64,000 nt of DNA from contig JAAOOA010000447.1 of the NCBI GenBank assembly GCA_012861695.1, forward strand, positions 266,001-330,000, given 5' to 3'. Source of the DNA: Trematomus loennbergii. Its lineage: Eukaryota; Chordata; Actinopteri; Perciformes; Nototheniidae. This document shows positions 48,632-61,322 of this stretch, piece by piece. A program made the translations under genes and the position numbers. Every line of letters begins with the position of its first letter. Position 1 is the stretch's first letter. The notes below the pieces were generated by a model that saw only the letters and a program-made list of their open reading frames with translations, did not search any database and was not told where the DNA came from.

Positions 48632-49491
48632 TTAATGTCTTGCATTTTTGTAAAGCACTTTGAATTGCCTTGTGTTGAAATGTGCTATATAAACTTGCCT
48701 TGCCTTGCCTTACCTTGCCTTGCCTTGCCTTGCCTAGAGATAGGACTACAAATCAGCATAAAATTAAAAAAACTCAAATTAGTATTTTAAATTGCATTTA
48801 AGTACAGTACTTTCAATACATATACTGAATTACTTTCCACTACTACCTTAACATCTAATATCTTAAAGTTAATTACCAGTCCAGCAGGGGGCAGCGGTTC
48901 GCGCAGGAAGCTTTAACCAAACACACAAAGAAGAAACCTGTACACGGAAGTCATCCAGGATTTGGATATTTTGTCACATGGATGAGATTTGCTATCCTTC
49001 TGTAGATTTTCTATGCATAGTTTCCTCCTTCCTCTAGTGGTAAGTCACACCGTAATGGCGGTAAAAGATGGAGCCGGCGGTGCAGAAACGCTGATAAGAT
49101 AACGCGCAGCTATCAGCAGACGGCGGATATCAGTGCGGGTCAATGGACTTGAAATGCTGCTGTTTTGACAGCTGGGTTCAGCCTCCAGTACCTGGTCTGT
49201 GAGACACCTGCTGAGGACACACACCACCCGACGATTCAACCCTAAAGACGGGGTTACTTTATGTAGAGACGCATATCTACTATCTGTAAAGTTGCTTTTA
49301 AAGCGCCATTGGAGACGAGCCAACTGCGACTTCTTTTCTCAGCATTGTTTGCTCAGTGAGTATTACACCATTTCCCCCCCTAAATATCCTCAACTCCTGA
49401 CTTTGCTCAGCTTACACTTAACCTAACATTTGACTTGTCTTGGACTTTATCATTTGACCTTTTTCTGTGTCCAGCCTCACACCGACCTGTG

Positions 49492-50865
49492 GCCATGGCC
49501 TCGAGATCCGAGGGAACAAATATCCGCCATGTTGTTAGCCACCCTGCTAGCATATCAATAGCTAAAGCTACAACGGAGCCCCCCTCCCCCCACCACCACC
49601 ACCCCACCGCTCCAAGCACCACGGCAGGCCGAAAGCTGGTTGCTGTAACGGACAAAGACAAATATCTGCAAGCTGACGACATTGTGCATTTAAGTAACAA
49701 AAATGGACTACATATTTTTCATCTGAACACTAACAGCCTGAGACACAAACTGGCTGAACTCAGGCAACTATTCATGAACGGTAAGGCAAGCATATTATGC
49801 TTTTCTGAGACCAAATTGGACAATTCCATTACAGATTCAGAGATTGAAATTGAAGATTATCTTGTAGTGAGAAGGGACAGGAACGTGAATGGAGGTGGTG
49901 TCTGCATGTACATACATAAAGACACCAATTTCAAAAACCGTACTGACCTGCATCATGAAAATATTGAATCTGTGTGGGTTGAAATTCTTTTTGACAATGC
50001 TAAATCTGTAATAGTCGGGACAATCTATAGACCACCGGAACAGAGTGACTTTTATGATACATTAGATGGGTGTTTGGCTGATGTGGGGGATGTAGAGACA
50101 ATTATTATTGGAGACTGGAACACGGATATGCAACGTAAAGACACGTCCGTCTTCAAGTCCTTCAGTAGGATTTGTGATCTGCACGGCTTCAGCCAGCTAA
50201 TCACCCAACCCACCCGGGTATGTGAAACAACACAAACTACCATTTATCTCATTCTGACCTCTGACAGGTCCAGGATCTCCAGTAAAGGGGTTATAGCATG
50301 CGGTTTAAGTGATCATTATATGATATTCTGTACCCGCAAAAAGCTAAAACAAAGGGCCGGCTGTCACAAAACAGTCATATCTAGAGACCTCAAAAACTAC
50401 TCTAGCGAGGCCTTTAACCTAGAACTGGAGAGCCTGGACTGGTCAGATGAGCTCAGTGGTACACAAGTTGAAGAAACATGGCTTGGTTTCAAAAACAAAT
50501 TCTCTGCAATACTCAATGATTTGGCCCCCCTAAGAACAACCAGGGTAAAAAATCGCGCTGAGCCGTGGATGCACTCCGGCATACTGACCGCCATGAAAAC
50601 CAGAGACAAAAAATGCTCTGAGTTTCATAAAAGTCAGTCAATGCTTTCCAAAAGCACGAGCAGTGAACTCCAGGCCCACGTGACTGAACTAAAAATTGAA
50701 AGAAACAGACTGAGAAATGACGTAAGCTCCATGATCAAAACTGCCAAAAAGAATTTCATCAATGACAAAACTGAGGAAAACAAAAATAAACCCGGGAACT
50801 TTGGAAATTACTCAATAACCAGCTTGGCTGCAGTAAAAAACTCAAAACGAGATTTTCAAACTTAA
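49492..50865 (+). CDS. LINE ORF2, endonuclease part
   Basis: Encodes the AP-like endonuclease that nicks target DNA. Motifs: LNTNS (metal-site Asn), FSETKLD (catalytic Glu), GTIYRPPEQSD, IIGDWNTDM (Asp-x-Asn) and GLSDHYMIF (Ser-Asp-His). The usual Thr-x-Ile-Asp motif reads TTIYLI here: a Tyr codon replaces the Asp, a likely inactivating change. The frame ends at 50865 because of a 1-2 bp shift near 50790-50803. The same protein would otherwise run on into the polymerase. The start chosen is the ATG at 49492 (MASRSEGTNIRH). Confidence 0.85.
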   Translation, partial: AMASRSEGTNIRHVVSHPASISIAKATTEPPSPHHHHPTAPSTTAGRKLVAVTDKDKYLQADDIVHLSNKNGLHIFHLNTNSLRHKLAELRQLFMNGKASILCFSETKLDNSITDSEIEIEDYLVVRRDRNVNGGGVCMYIHKDTNFKNRTDLHHENIESVWVEILFDNAKSVIVGTIYRPPEQSDFYDTLDGCLADVGDVETIIIGDWNTDMQRKDTSVFKSFSRICDLHGFSQLITQPTRVCETTQTTIYLILTSDRSRISSKGVIACGLSDHYMIFCTRKKLKQRAGCHKTVISRDLKNYSSEAFNLELESLDWSDELSGTQVEETWLGFKNKFSAILNDLAPLRTTRVKNRAEPWMHSGILTAMKTRDKKCSEFHKSQSMLSKSTSSELQAHVTELKIERNRLRNDVSSMIKTAKKNFINDKTEENKNKPGNFGNYSITSLAAVKNSKRDFQT

Positions 50866-50906
50866 ACATAAAGACAGATAACAGGCTCATCACAGACAAA
50901 CTGGAT

Positions 50907-52616
50907 GTGGCCAAGTACTTGAACATTTTTTTCACAAACATAGCCACAACTCTTGTAAATAAATTACCCTCCCACTCAGGGCTTTTTGGAGTAGATCACA
51001 TCATGACCTACTACAAAAACCTAGGGGTACGCAAAGATGATTTCAGTCTAGCAAGGGTAACAACAGCAGAGGTACTCATTAAACTGAGCGCCCTCAAACC
51101 TAACAAGGCCACTGGCCACGACAATATCCCCTCCAAATTCCTCAGAGACACAGCAACCGCCATCTCACCAGTCATAGCTCACATAATTAACCTCTCCATA
51201 AAACAGGGAAAAGTACCCAAAGACTTCAAAATTGCAAGAGTAACCCCCCTGCACAAAAAGGGCAGCAAATTGGACCCAGGCAACTACCGCCCTGTTTCTA
51301 TACTTACCTCCATCTCGAAAGTCATGGAAAAAATAGTATATGAACAGGTCGAAAAGTACCTCGCGGAAAAGAAACTAATCTATGAATTTCAATCTGGCTT
51401 TAGAACATCCCACTCCACTGACACATGCCTTCTTTATTTGAACGACCACATCAAACAAGAGGTGGACGAGGGTAAATACTGCGGCATGGTGATGCTGGAC
51501 CTACAAAAGGCTTTCGACACTGTCAATCACCCCATTCTGATTGACAAGCTAAAAGCAATTGGTTTTGATAAACTATCGGTGAGCTGGATGCAATCCTACC
51601 TGGAGGGGAGAGAACAGATGGTGGAGGTAAACGGTACTCTGTCCCCCCCCCTCCCAGTGAGCTGTGGTGTTCCACAAGGAAGCATATTAGGTCCGTTACT
51701 GTTCCTAATTTATGCAAATGACATGTCATCAGCATGTGACTGCAACTTGTTCCTGTTCGCGGACGACTCAGCCCTGCTGGTCTCTGACAGGAGCAGATTG
51801 CAGGTTGAAAAAACCCTCAGCTCCGAGCTCGGCAGAATCTGCACCTGGCTCGCCGATAATAAATTATCATTACACCTGGGTAAAACAGAGTCCATTCTCT
51901 TCGGTTCGAAACATAATCTCAGCAAATCCGACGACTTCTCAGTTGCAGTGGGTGACATTATTGTCACAAGTAAGAAGGAAATTACATACCTAGGATCTAT
52001 TCTTGAGGCAAACCTCTCCTGTGACAAAATGGCATCCAATGTAATAAAAAAAGTCAATCAAAGAACTAGATTCCTATACCGGATCTCCTCTCTGGTAAAC
52101 AAAAACACCCTGAAAACTCTGGCAGGAGCACTCATTCAAGGGTACTATGACTATGCTTGCACGTCATGGTACCATAGCACCTCCAAGGCGCTAAAAATAA
52201 AACTTCAAACATCGCAAAATAAACTGGTCAGACTACTGCTTGACCTTTCATCTAGAACCCACCTCACCTCTGCCCACTTTGACAACCTAGGATGGCTTAG
52301 AGTAGACGACAGAGTACAGCTACTTGCAATGGGCCTGGTCTACAAGATCCACTACACCTCTATGGTACCCATGTACATGTCAAAATTCTTCCCAAAGGTC
52401 AAGGAATACCATGATCATAACACCAGAGGGAGCTCCACAAATCATGTAAAACCCAGATTTGGCACAAAAAAGGGGGAATACACGTTTCGCAATTATGCCA
52501 CATCAAGGTGGAACGCTCTTCCCACAACTGTAAAGGAAAGTAAAACTATACTTACCTTCAAAACCTCTCTTAAAGAGCACCTTCGGGGGAGAGCATTGCA
52601 AAACTGGCCCCGGTAA
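50907..52616 (+). CDS. LINE ORF2, reverse-transcriptase part
   Basis: Frame continuing ORF2 after the shift (its upstream codons extend back to about 50800). Polymerase motifs: KPNKATGHDNIPSKFLRD, NYRPVSILTSISKVMEKI, FQSGFRTSHSTDTCLL, MLDLQKAFDTVNHPIL (first catalytic Asp), GVPQGSILGPLLFLIYANDM, and LFLFADDSALL (FADD catalytic pair). A long C-terminal domain ends with WNALPTTVKESKTILTFK. The RT is intact in this frame, with a stop at 52614-52616. Confidence 0.9.
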   Translation: MAKYLNIFFTNIATTLVNKLPSHSGLFGVDHIMTYYKNLGVRKDDFSLARVTTAEVLIKLSALKPNKATGHDNIPSKFLRDTATAISPVIAHIINLSIKQGKVPKDFKIARVTPLHKKGSKLDPGNYRPVSILTSISKVMEKIVYEQVEKYLAEKKLIYEFQSGFRTSHSTDTCLLYLNDHIKQEVDEGKYCGMVMLDLQKAFDTVNHPILIDKLKAIGFDKLSVSWMQSYLEGREQMVEVNGTLSPPLPVSCGVPQGSILGPLLFLIYANDMSSACDCNLFLFADDSALLVSDRSRLQVEKTLSSELGRICTWLADNKLSLHLGKTESILFGSKHNLSKSDDFSVAVGDIIVTSKKEITYLGSILEANLSCDKMASNVIKKVNQRTRFLYRISSLVNKNTLKTLAGALIQGYYDYACTSWYHSTSKALKIKLQTSQNKLVRLLLDLSSRTHLTSAHFDNLGWLRVDDRVQLLAMGLVYKIHYTSMVPMYMSKFFPKVKEYHDHNTRGSSTNHVKPRFGTKKGEYTFRNYATSRWNALPTTVKESKTILTFKTSLKEHLRGRALQNWPR

Positions 52617-52894
52617 TGGTACAAATCTCAACCTGTCGTACAATGGACAGCTTCCCCCCCCATCTATGTATATACTCGCATTTTAGACTCTGTTACTAAC
52701 TGTATATCTGTAGACTTGGTATGTCTTAAATGTCCGGTTAGGATGTATTAGAACGAAATCTAAAATGAAAATTGTAAATAAGCCATCTGTATGTAAAAAA
52801 CCACCTGTATGTAAATTGTAAATAAGCCATCTGTATGTCAAATATGTCTTATATGTCTTAAATGATATGATGAATTGGAAATGGGGGACCCTGA

Positions 52895-53176
<282 letters not shown>

Positions 53177-53797
53177 GTGAGTGAACACCAACACAACGCA
53201 GATATCACCAAACCACATCCTCACTTGAGAATAAAGAAAGTATCACGATATTTCAAGAGGATTTTGAATCAACACAATGAAGTGTTTGATATATAGATAG
53301 ATCATGAGTTGAGGTAACATAATGAATAAGTGGGTAAAGGCATGTAATAAAACAGCTGGAACAGTCTGGTAAATACAGAAAATAGCTAGATTTCAATAAC
53401 AGAAATCTAAAACGGGGCATTTCCTTATATTTGATTTACACCTTTCCTACTGCAAAAAGCAATTTACTGAATAATGTTAAACCTGGAAGCCCTCAGATCT
53501 GAAACCTAGACTGACATTGGATGTTATTCTACAGATAAACAGGTAAAGCTTCTTTTTCTTTTGCGTGATCTGCCTGTAGGGAGGGGCGGCCTGGTTCAGA
53601 GGGATAGAAAGGAGAGTGTGTTGCGTAACTAAATGTTAAGAACAGTATTGCTTGATGTATTTTGCATTATTCTGTAAATAAAAAAATTATGGTATTTCTG
53701 GATCTTTAGGTCCCTGTGAAATAACAAATCTCTTTTTTGGGTCTCAATCTGAAAAAGTTTGCCGTCCCTGATCGGTAATTGTTTTTCCTTTCTTTAG

Positions 53798-53952
53798 GTT
53801 ATAGCTGGCGAGCTCTGAACAGCATTCTGCGTCAGGAAATTGCTCACAAACCCATTGAGATGCTGAAGCTGGCGATTCCCTCGGGGATCTACACGCTGCA
53901 GAACAACCTGCTGTACGTCGCCCTATCCAACCTTGACGCCGCCACCTACCAG
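53798..53952 (+). CDS. slc35a3: slc35a3 exon: loop and TM3-TM4
   Basis: Encodes [40 protein letters not shown] and [10 protein letters not shown] between TTCTTTAG and GTACAG. Open frame. Confidence 0.9.
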
Positions 53953-54114
53953 GTACAGCTGGTCCGCCTGGGTCTGAAGAGGAGGCATGTATAAAGACAT
54001 AAATAACTTGCAGCATGACTCTGTACGACACACAGGTGCTGATGTGTCTTTCTGAGACATTCAGCAATCAGCACATCCTTGTTGATGACAGTTTCCCCCC
54101 GTTGTCGCCATCAG

Positions 54115-54238
54115 GTGACGTATCAGCGTTAAGATCCTCACCACGGCTCTGTTCTCCGTGTCCATGCTGGGCCGCAGGCTGGGCGTCTACCAGTGGCTCT
54201 CGCTGCTCATCCTCATGGCTGGAGTGGCTTTTGTGCAG
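54115..54238 (+). CDS. slc35a3: slc35a3 exon: TM4-TM5
   Basis: Starts VTYQ; one extra base near 54131 shifts the frame, then [20 protein letters not shown] and [15 protein letters not shown] follow to donor GTCCAG. Confidence 0.88.
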
Positions 54239-56141
54239 GTCCAGTACAGCTTCTACTTTTCCTTTTACACCTTGTTGAAATTGAAATCACAATATTTCAC
54301 CGTCATCTTGAAATAGGCCACGGAACATCCTCTCTGGTTTCTCCTAATGTTGAAATAACTGTAAGAACACATCCTATAAGTCTAGGAACATGTATTGTAT
54401 GATCTAGGGCCCTTTTGTTCCAGAGTTATGATGCAGTCTTAAGCTATTCGTCCTCTAAAAGAGTTACTAGTATACATTCAGTGTAATCCTTATCCTCTTA
54501 CATCCAAGGTTCCCTAAATGTGGTTTTTATATGATTGTAAACTCAATATATTTGCGATTTGCGCTGTTAGCCGAACAAAGTAAGACGTTTGAAGATGTAT
54601 CCTTGAGATCTGGATAGTTGCAGTGGGTATTTTCTCATTTTACAGACTTTGGAAGGCTACTCGGTTTTTAAAAAGTATTCACATGTCTTTGTTTAACAAG
54701 GACTATGCGTTCCTCAGCTTGAAATAGTTTTAGTTCAATTTGGCCAGATGTAGATTTCATAAGGTAATTTACAGCATCATTCCTCTACCTCTGAAGGCTT
54801 TAGAGACAGCATGTCATAAATACCCTTTACATCAAAGACATATAGCCAATCCTATACTTTGTTTGATTAAGCATTAACTCAGCTCTGTACTGGAAGTTTG
54901 CCTAGTTTGTGTTTTAATTCATTACAGCAAGCTCTTATTTCTTCTAGTGGCCTGATATAGAAATACATCTCAGTGGGAGTTATGTGGTTATATAAAGGTT
55001 AGAAAAATAAAACCTAATAAAGAGGCCTGAACTGGATCTCTGAATAAATATTGGCCACTGCTCGCTACGAGGGACGAGGTGGTGAATGTGTCAGTAAGCA
55101 AGAGACTGGAGGGGGTAAAGAGGAGGCAGGCATACGGCATCTTGTTCCAAAAGTTGTTAACATACTGAAAATATCTCTTTTTAAAGAATGGCTCGGACTT
55201 GTGTGGATATTTTGTGGTTTTATCCAAAGGAAAAGTGCAGGAGCTACAATATTTTTCTTACTACGCACAACAATAATCATCTTTTTGTTGCACCCATTTT
55301 CCTGCTTACTGCAGCACATAACGCTCTGCAGCACTTTTACAACTTGGCAAAGCTGTGAAGATGCATTTGTATGAAATTGAGTCACCCAGCAGTCCGGCTT
55401 CTAAGAGCGTTTTATTGTTCACCATTACAGAGGGTGCAGACCTTATTAAGTGCATGCGTGTAGACATTTCATTGGAACTTGGATACTTAGTCATTGGTCA
55501 ATACAGGACATTTTTAATAGAAACTGCTTTTTTTCTTAGAAATATTTATTCATTGGCAAATTTGCTTATCCAAATTCTTGCCTCAAACAAAGTGAGAGAA
55601 TTGATACCTCCTCATAACTTCCATTTAAGTATACATCTAGCTATATGCTACATGTTGTACTAACTGGAAGAAGGGGAAAACAGTTAGCATATATTATTTT
55701 GTTGTTACTGCATATTTGTATTCTTTAATTAACTTCTGATCACTCTTAGCTCAGTATTATGCCCTTATTATATATACTTTTTTTTAACTTTAAAAGTCAG
55801 AATGAGTAGCATTTGTCAGGAGCAGTTCATAAACGCACATTCCAAAAACTCAAAAACATCCCAAACCCTGTTAAATACAGGCAGAGTTCATGTAAAATGA
55901 CTAAAGGGGATTATTTTTGTATTTGAGTCTATAGGCTACATAATATTTGTAGGTAAATCCTACACATTCTGCCTATTAGAGTCAACCGTCTAGCTTTCCC
56001 AACAGTCTTTCCCAACGGATTTTTATTTTAATAGGTCTGTTTTGGCAACTTAGCTATCCCATTTGAAAAAACAATTTCCAAGGTCATAAGTGATCTCTTA
56101 GAATTGAGGTGTATTACAACCTGTTCCTCTTGTGTTTGCAG
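54239..56141. other. slc35a3 intron, no feature recognised
   Basis: AT-rich. Open frames near 55050-55660 have no recognised similarity or splice support. Confidence 0.45.
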
Positions 56142-56316
56142 TGGCCCTCGGAGTCTGTGGCGGTTCCCGAGAAGGAGGCCCTCTCTACGGGCTCCCAGTT
56201 TGTCGGTGTGGCAGCCGTCCTGGTGGCCTGCTGCTCCAGTGGCTTCGCTGGGGTTTACTTTGAGAAGATCCTGAAGGAGAGCAAGCAGAGCGTCTGGGTG
56301 CGCAACATCCAGCTAG
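56142..56316 (+). CDS. slc35a3: slc35a3 exon: luminal loop and TM6
   Basis: Encodes [40 protein letters not shown] and [18 protein letters not shown] before GTCAGT. Open frame. Confidence 0.9.
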
Positions 56317-57104
56317 GTCAGTGTCCCTCCATCAGTCTGATCCATATACCAGCTGTTCTCACAGAGGAAATGTGAGTGTATGACGTTTAATCAATGCATG
56401 TCCATCAACAAAGGAACTCTGTAGTGAGATGTTGTTGAAAATACCTCCGTGTTTCTGAAGAGAGCTCTTGTGCGTTTCATTTCTTCCCCGCGCAGAGAGC
56501 CAGCTGGGCTTTTTACCTCCGATGTGTTTCTGTTAAGATGAATGTTCCTGTCTAGTTTATTTTTGCCCTGGAGCGCGTGAGGCATGTGTTAAGTCTCCTG
56601 CGATTCCTGGTGTGAGCTTGGAGCTTTTTCACCTGCAATGAGGGTTGGAGCCTAGATCAGCAACGAGAGCAGGGAGGAAAATGCTGTGTGGCTTGTTGTT
56701 GTTTTTGTTGTTGTTAGTAAAAGAGTGCTTCAAGAAAAATGAGAAAGGACATAGGGAATAAATGCTAAAACTCTTGGTTGAATCATTTTTGTAATCCTAT
56801 AGTTAAAGTCATTTGTCAAGTTAAATGCCATCCTGAGACTGTTAAACCTTCTTTCGTGTAAAGACAGAAAGTTGTTTGTTTAATCGGGAACTCAACCAAA
56901 ATGTGAAATAAAAATGTGTGTTTTTTTTGGTTATGTGCTGAATATTCCTTGGCCAGGCGCAAGGACAAAACATTGACACATGTTCATTTGCTTGCAGGCT
57001 TAACTAGCACGCAGCCCTGTGTGCTGTTCAAATACAAAGCAATGTTGGATTTTCTTTCTCTTTGTTAAAGAGAGACAAAATTACTTTGATCATATTTGCC
57101 TTAA

Positions 57105-57484
57105 AGGTGGGGTAGGTGAGTTTGAGAAACCGGCTGGAGATACACTTGTTGTTATATTCCATGGAATGCTCTTAACATCCAGATAGCAATGAATATCTGA
57201 AGTGCTTTGACATAAATCCATAAATAAATATCATCTGTGGAAGCTGTAGTACTGTAAAAAGCACGACCAATCATCTGAGCCGGCCCGGCTAAAATAACTG
57301 GATGGCCCACCTGCCTGTCAGCCTTCCATCTGTGCACAAACTTATCTCGTGCCCTCATTGGTCATGTGCGCGTTCGTGTGTGTTGGAGGAGGGGCTCTGT
57401 GAGGAAGTGGCTGATTTTCTCCGGTTGTGTATTTTCAAATTCTAGCGATATCGAGCCGGTTTCTCAAACTTACCTACCCCACCT
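57105..57484 (+). mobile_element. TTAA-class MITE (380 bp)
   Basis: TTAA at 57101-57104 and 57485-57488. Termini AGGTGGGGTAGGTGAGTTTG and the near-perfect inverse (..CAAACTTACCTACCCCACCT), continuing as GAGAAACCGGCT. Inserted in an slc35a3 intron. A solo right end is at 48594-48631. Confidence 0.9.
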
Positions 57485-57834
57485 TTAACTGTCACTCCTG
57501 AGAATAGTGCATGAAAACAGATCATTTAGTTTGTAAAAATCAGCGCACACAAAGGAAATAACCAATCAGACAGAGCCAGGAGTCATTCACGTCAAACTGC
57601 CAACCCAGGCAGCGGTGATCCAATATGGATCTAGATAGGAGTTTTTGATTTGATTTTGTCTTCATTTGGGGGAAAACCTCACATTTTGTTGGGATAAAGT
57701 GACAGTTTCAGCCAATGAAAAAACATTACCTTCCATATCTTTTGGCCATATAATAGTATTATTCTGATGACTTTGGGATGATATCTTTACACTGATCTTC
57801 AGCTCACTTAATTATGTTTGTGTGTGTTTTCCAG

Positions 57835-57953
57835 GGATGTTCGGCCTGGTGTTTGGCCTCTTTGGGATGATGGCCTACGATGGAGAGAGGGTGAAGGAGT
57901 CGGGGATGTTCCAGGGATACAACACCGTCACCTGGACCGTTGTAGCGCTGCAG
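57835..57953 (+). CDS. slc35a3: slc35a3 exon: TM7 region
   Basis: Encodes [39 protein letters not shown] between TTTTCCAG and GTAACG. Open frame. Confidence 0.9.
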
Positions 57954-58103
57954 GTAACGCTCACGATATGTTTTCCCTCACCAAACTGTCAGATCTAACA
58001 TCCAGCCTCTGGGGTAACACACTCTTCTTTTCATGGATCAGAGGCCCTCTCGGCCCGCTCATGCTTTCGTCCATCTGCGTCCGTGTGTTTGTTTTTTCTC
58101 CAG

Positions 58104-58150
58104 GCGCTGGGTGGTCTGGTCCTAATGGAGCAAAACAAAGAATCCCATAG
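58104..58150 (+). CDS. slc35a3: slc35a3 last visible exon, truncated
   Basis: After TTTTCTCCAG it reads ALGGLV as expected, then LMEQNKESHR-stop. The conserved IAAVIKYADNILKGFATS continuation is not found in the rest of the window. Either the exon is broken at about 58121, or this is an alternative terminal exon. Confidence 0.6.
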
Positions 58151-60530
58151 ATGACTTTGGCTGCAGAAACCCTCTCTGCTGAGTTGTTCATGAAAGTAGA
58201 GCTGACTGTGTGTGTGTTAAGGTGTCTGTGTGCATTCATCTGTGTGCACATTCTTGTGTTCTGTAGTGTGTTTGGGTGTTTGTCGGACAGCTCTGTTGCG
58301 TTCAGTGACAGACTAGTGTTTCAGTGTGTTATTGAGACACCACTCCCTGACAATAATGTGAATCATGCACAGCCTTGTCTGTCTGCCTCGGGCTCTATTG
58401 ATACAGCCAGAGGCCAATAATGAGCTCTCTATCTGCCAGGGAAACCTGAAGGACAGGGAAGTATCGCTTCATGACGCCATGGCATTTGGTTCTGTCAACA
58501 CTGGTTGGATGGCAGCGATTTCATTCAATAAAGGTGTATCTCCCTTGTCAGCACTTTGGGATTTTCAAAAATAATGTTAAATGTGGGAAAATTGCAACTC
58601 TGGATAATTTGAATACCTTTTTTAAATCCTTCTTGTGCACTTTTAGTGATCTCCTGAATGAGATAAGATTCACTTTATTGATCCCGAATTGGAAAATGTC
58701 TTTATAACAGCAGCGTGTTAAAACATGGCATTGCACATAATGTGAAAATAAAAAGAGTAGAAAATAAACAAACATAAAATATAAACATCTCAAAATAGAA
58801 TGAAACAGAACTAAAAAGTCAAATGTATACATGTTGACCGTGAAGGATGAAAATCTTTAGACTGTAGATAAACACTATAAAGGGCCAAATTACTAACTAA
58901 ATGCAAAAGTTAGATTATTTAACATTTTTGAAAGTAATTTATTTCAAGCTCGATACACGTGTAATCAAGCTTAACACAAAACAAACCCCACGTTTCAAAT
59001 TTCCTTTCATACTCTGAAAATGCCTCCTCATGTTCCCCATATTTTTAACAGTGAAAATGTGTGAAATGTTCCCAGTGAAAGGCAAACCGCGTATTAACCT
59101 GGACACGGTGTTCTTCGTGTGACAGTCTGCTAATGTGATGAATGTCGCGGGGCAGAGGGCCATGTCATTACTCCTTCAGAGGGGGCGGGGAGGGTCTCCA
59201 GGAGAAGAAAGCTCTCCTAATTCCCACGACGGCCGTCTTGTTGTGATATCATGACCAAGCTGTGTTTGTGTTCAGAGTGGGGAGGGACATCTTTGTGTTT
59301 GTGTATTTATGTGAGTGTGGTGTGTGTGTGTTTGTGTAAAGGCATGTGTTGAGGGGTGTGTAGGGGGTTGCACTGCAGACATGCTGATACAGGGACGGAG
59401 ACAGGGAAGAGGGAGGGTGACCATGTCTAATCTGACAGAGTTAAGGTGAAGAGGCATGAAGTCGTTTGTCTTTGAAGATCATACGTCACTAATCTGACAA
59501 CTTGTTTATCTGTTTACCAGCACCATGAGTATCTGCAAATAGCAGATATTTAGAGAACATGTTGGGAAGATAAAATATAAAAATGTTTTTTTTAAAAGCT
59601 GGTTCTTGTATTTTGCAAATGTCAAAGAATCCCATGGAAAAAACACAACCAACAACGTGTTAGTCTGTCTTTTAGGACTTTCCAATGAGACTTCCTATCA
59701 ATGCCACTCAGCCACTATTTCCTTCTGAATCTAAAACGAGTCAGCAGATTTATACTTTCATATTAGAACAAGCTCAAAATCTACTTTAATACATTTGTAA
59801 TACTTTTTCTCACATTAAATTGTGCAATAGGCATTAGATTTAAAATAAACTACAGAACCTGTGTTTCTAAACTAAAGTAGATGTGTGGAATGAGATCACG
59901 GGCTTTGGCTACACAGACAGTTCTTATTAGTGGGATCAACTCTTTTGTTCATAATCCAGAAAGGTAGGATATTGTTAAGCAAATCTAAACTTTAACGTGA
60001 ATATGGTATTTTGTCATATCTTGTCAAAACAAATGAAAAACGACACTGTCTTAAACACACAGTATTCTTAATACCAGCATTAGTGCTGATTCAATCTTAA
60101 CATTTGTACTGTTTTGCATTAGATTAACTCTATATTCTTTGAACCAAACATAAAGTTGCTTTGGGAATATGTTGTCACATGTTGTTTATCATATTTGAGG
60201 ATTTGAGGACATTGTGCGATTCGTGATTGATCTGTTAGACTTCTGCCTGGCATGATTCATTAGAGTGTTACTTTCCCATGCGCTCATAACCTAATATCTT
60301 AAAGCTGCTTTGGGGTGGGGTGGCCATTCATAAAAAGTAAATAAGCGTGAGACTAAATTTCACATAATTCCCCCTCCATTGTTCTGTCTCTGTTTTATAT
60401 GGCTCATAACAGCGATCTCAGATTCTCCTCTTTATGTTTTTACATGCCCGAAGTCTGCTTGTTTGTCAAATAAGCATCTCTTTTTCATTTGGAGTGGTTA
60501 TTAAAGGAGGTATTCATTTTCTCTGTGCAT
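58151..60530. other. No gene; scattered repeat fragments
   Basis: 58668-58690 (GATTCACTTTATTGATCCC) resembles the tail region of a fish retroelement. The remainder is AT-rich intergenic sequence. Confidence 0.4.
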
Positions 60531-61059
<529 letters not shown>

Positions 61060-61092
61060 ACTTTCTCAAATGTGTGACTGTTCTTTTGTGTT

Positions 61093-61322
61093 GTGTGGTG
61101 TGTGTGTGGTGTGTGTGTGTGTGGTGTGTGTGTGTGTGTGTGTATGTGTTAGTACTGTGTAGTGTTTCTCTCCTATTATGTTACCTGAGCCCCTCGAGGG
61201 AGGCAGCTTTAGAGGCCTGTGTAAGAGGCAGCAGGCTGCTCTGTTGCCCACAGTCCCCAAACAGCGTGTCTGACATGTGACACACACACACACACACACA
61301 CCACACACACACACACACACAC
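61093..61322. repeat. Short (TG)n and (CA)n tracts flanking a 130-bp spacer
   Basis: TG tract at 61093-61146 and CA tract at 61279-61322 are in inverted orientation and can pair as a hairpin. Confidence 0.9.

Larger units (their letters stand above)
46700..48736 (+). mobile_element. L2-type LINE, internally deleted
   Basis: The ORF1 part (46745-47290) encodes an SGNH/GDSL-esterase-like domain (HIGTND near 46780; FISGPLPPVRRGVERFSRLF; KADGVCLNKSGVKLF). The start of ORF2 (47700-48470) encodes the AP-endonuclease N terminus (LKLALLNVRSLAGKTFLIND; TETWIEQNN; DFNIHVDNP). A 57-bp tandem array (48185-48412) lies within the endonuclease frame. The polymerase is missing. The 3' tail has GTAAAGCACTTTGAATTGCC and a (CCTTG)n run at 48690-48736. 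A TTAA-MITE end (48594-48631) is wedged before the tail. Confidence 0.82.

Noticed and set aside
55050..55663. Open frames in the slc35a3 intron
   Set aside because: Low-complexity composition, no recognised motif, no splice support.
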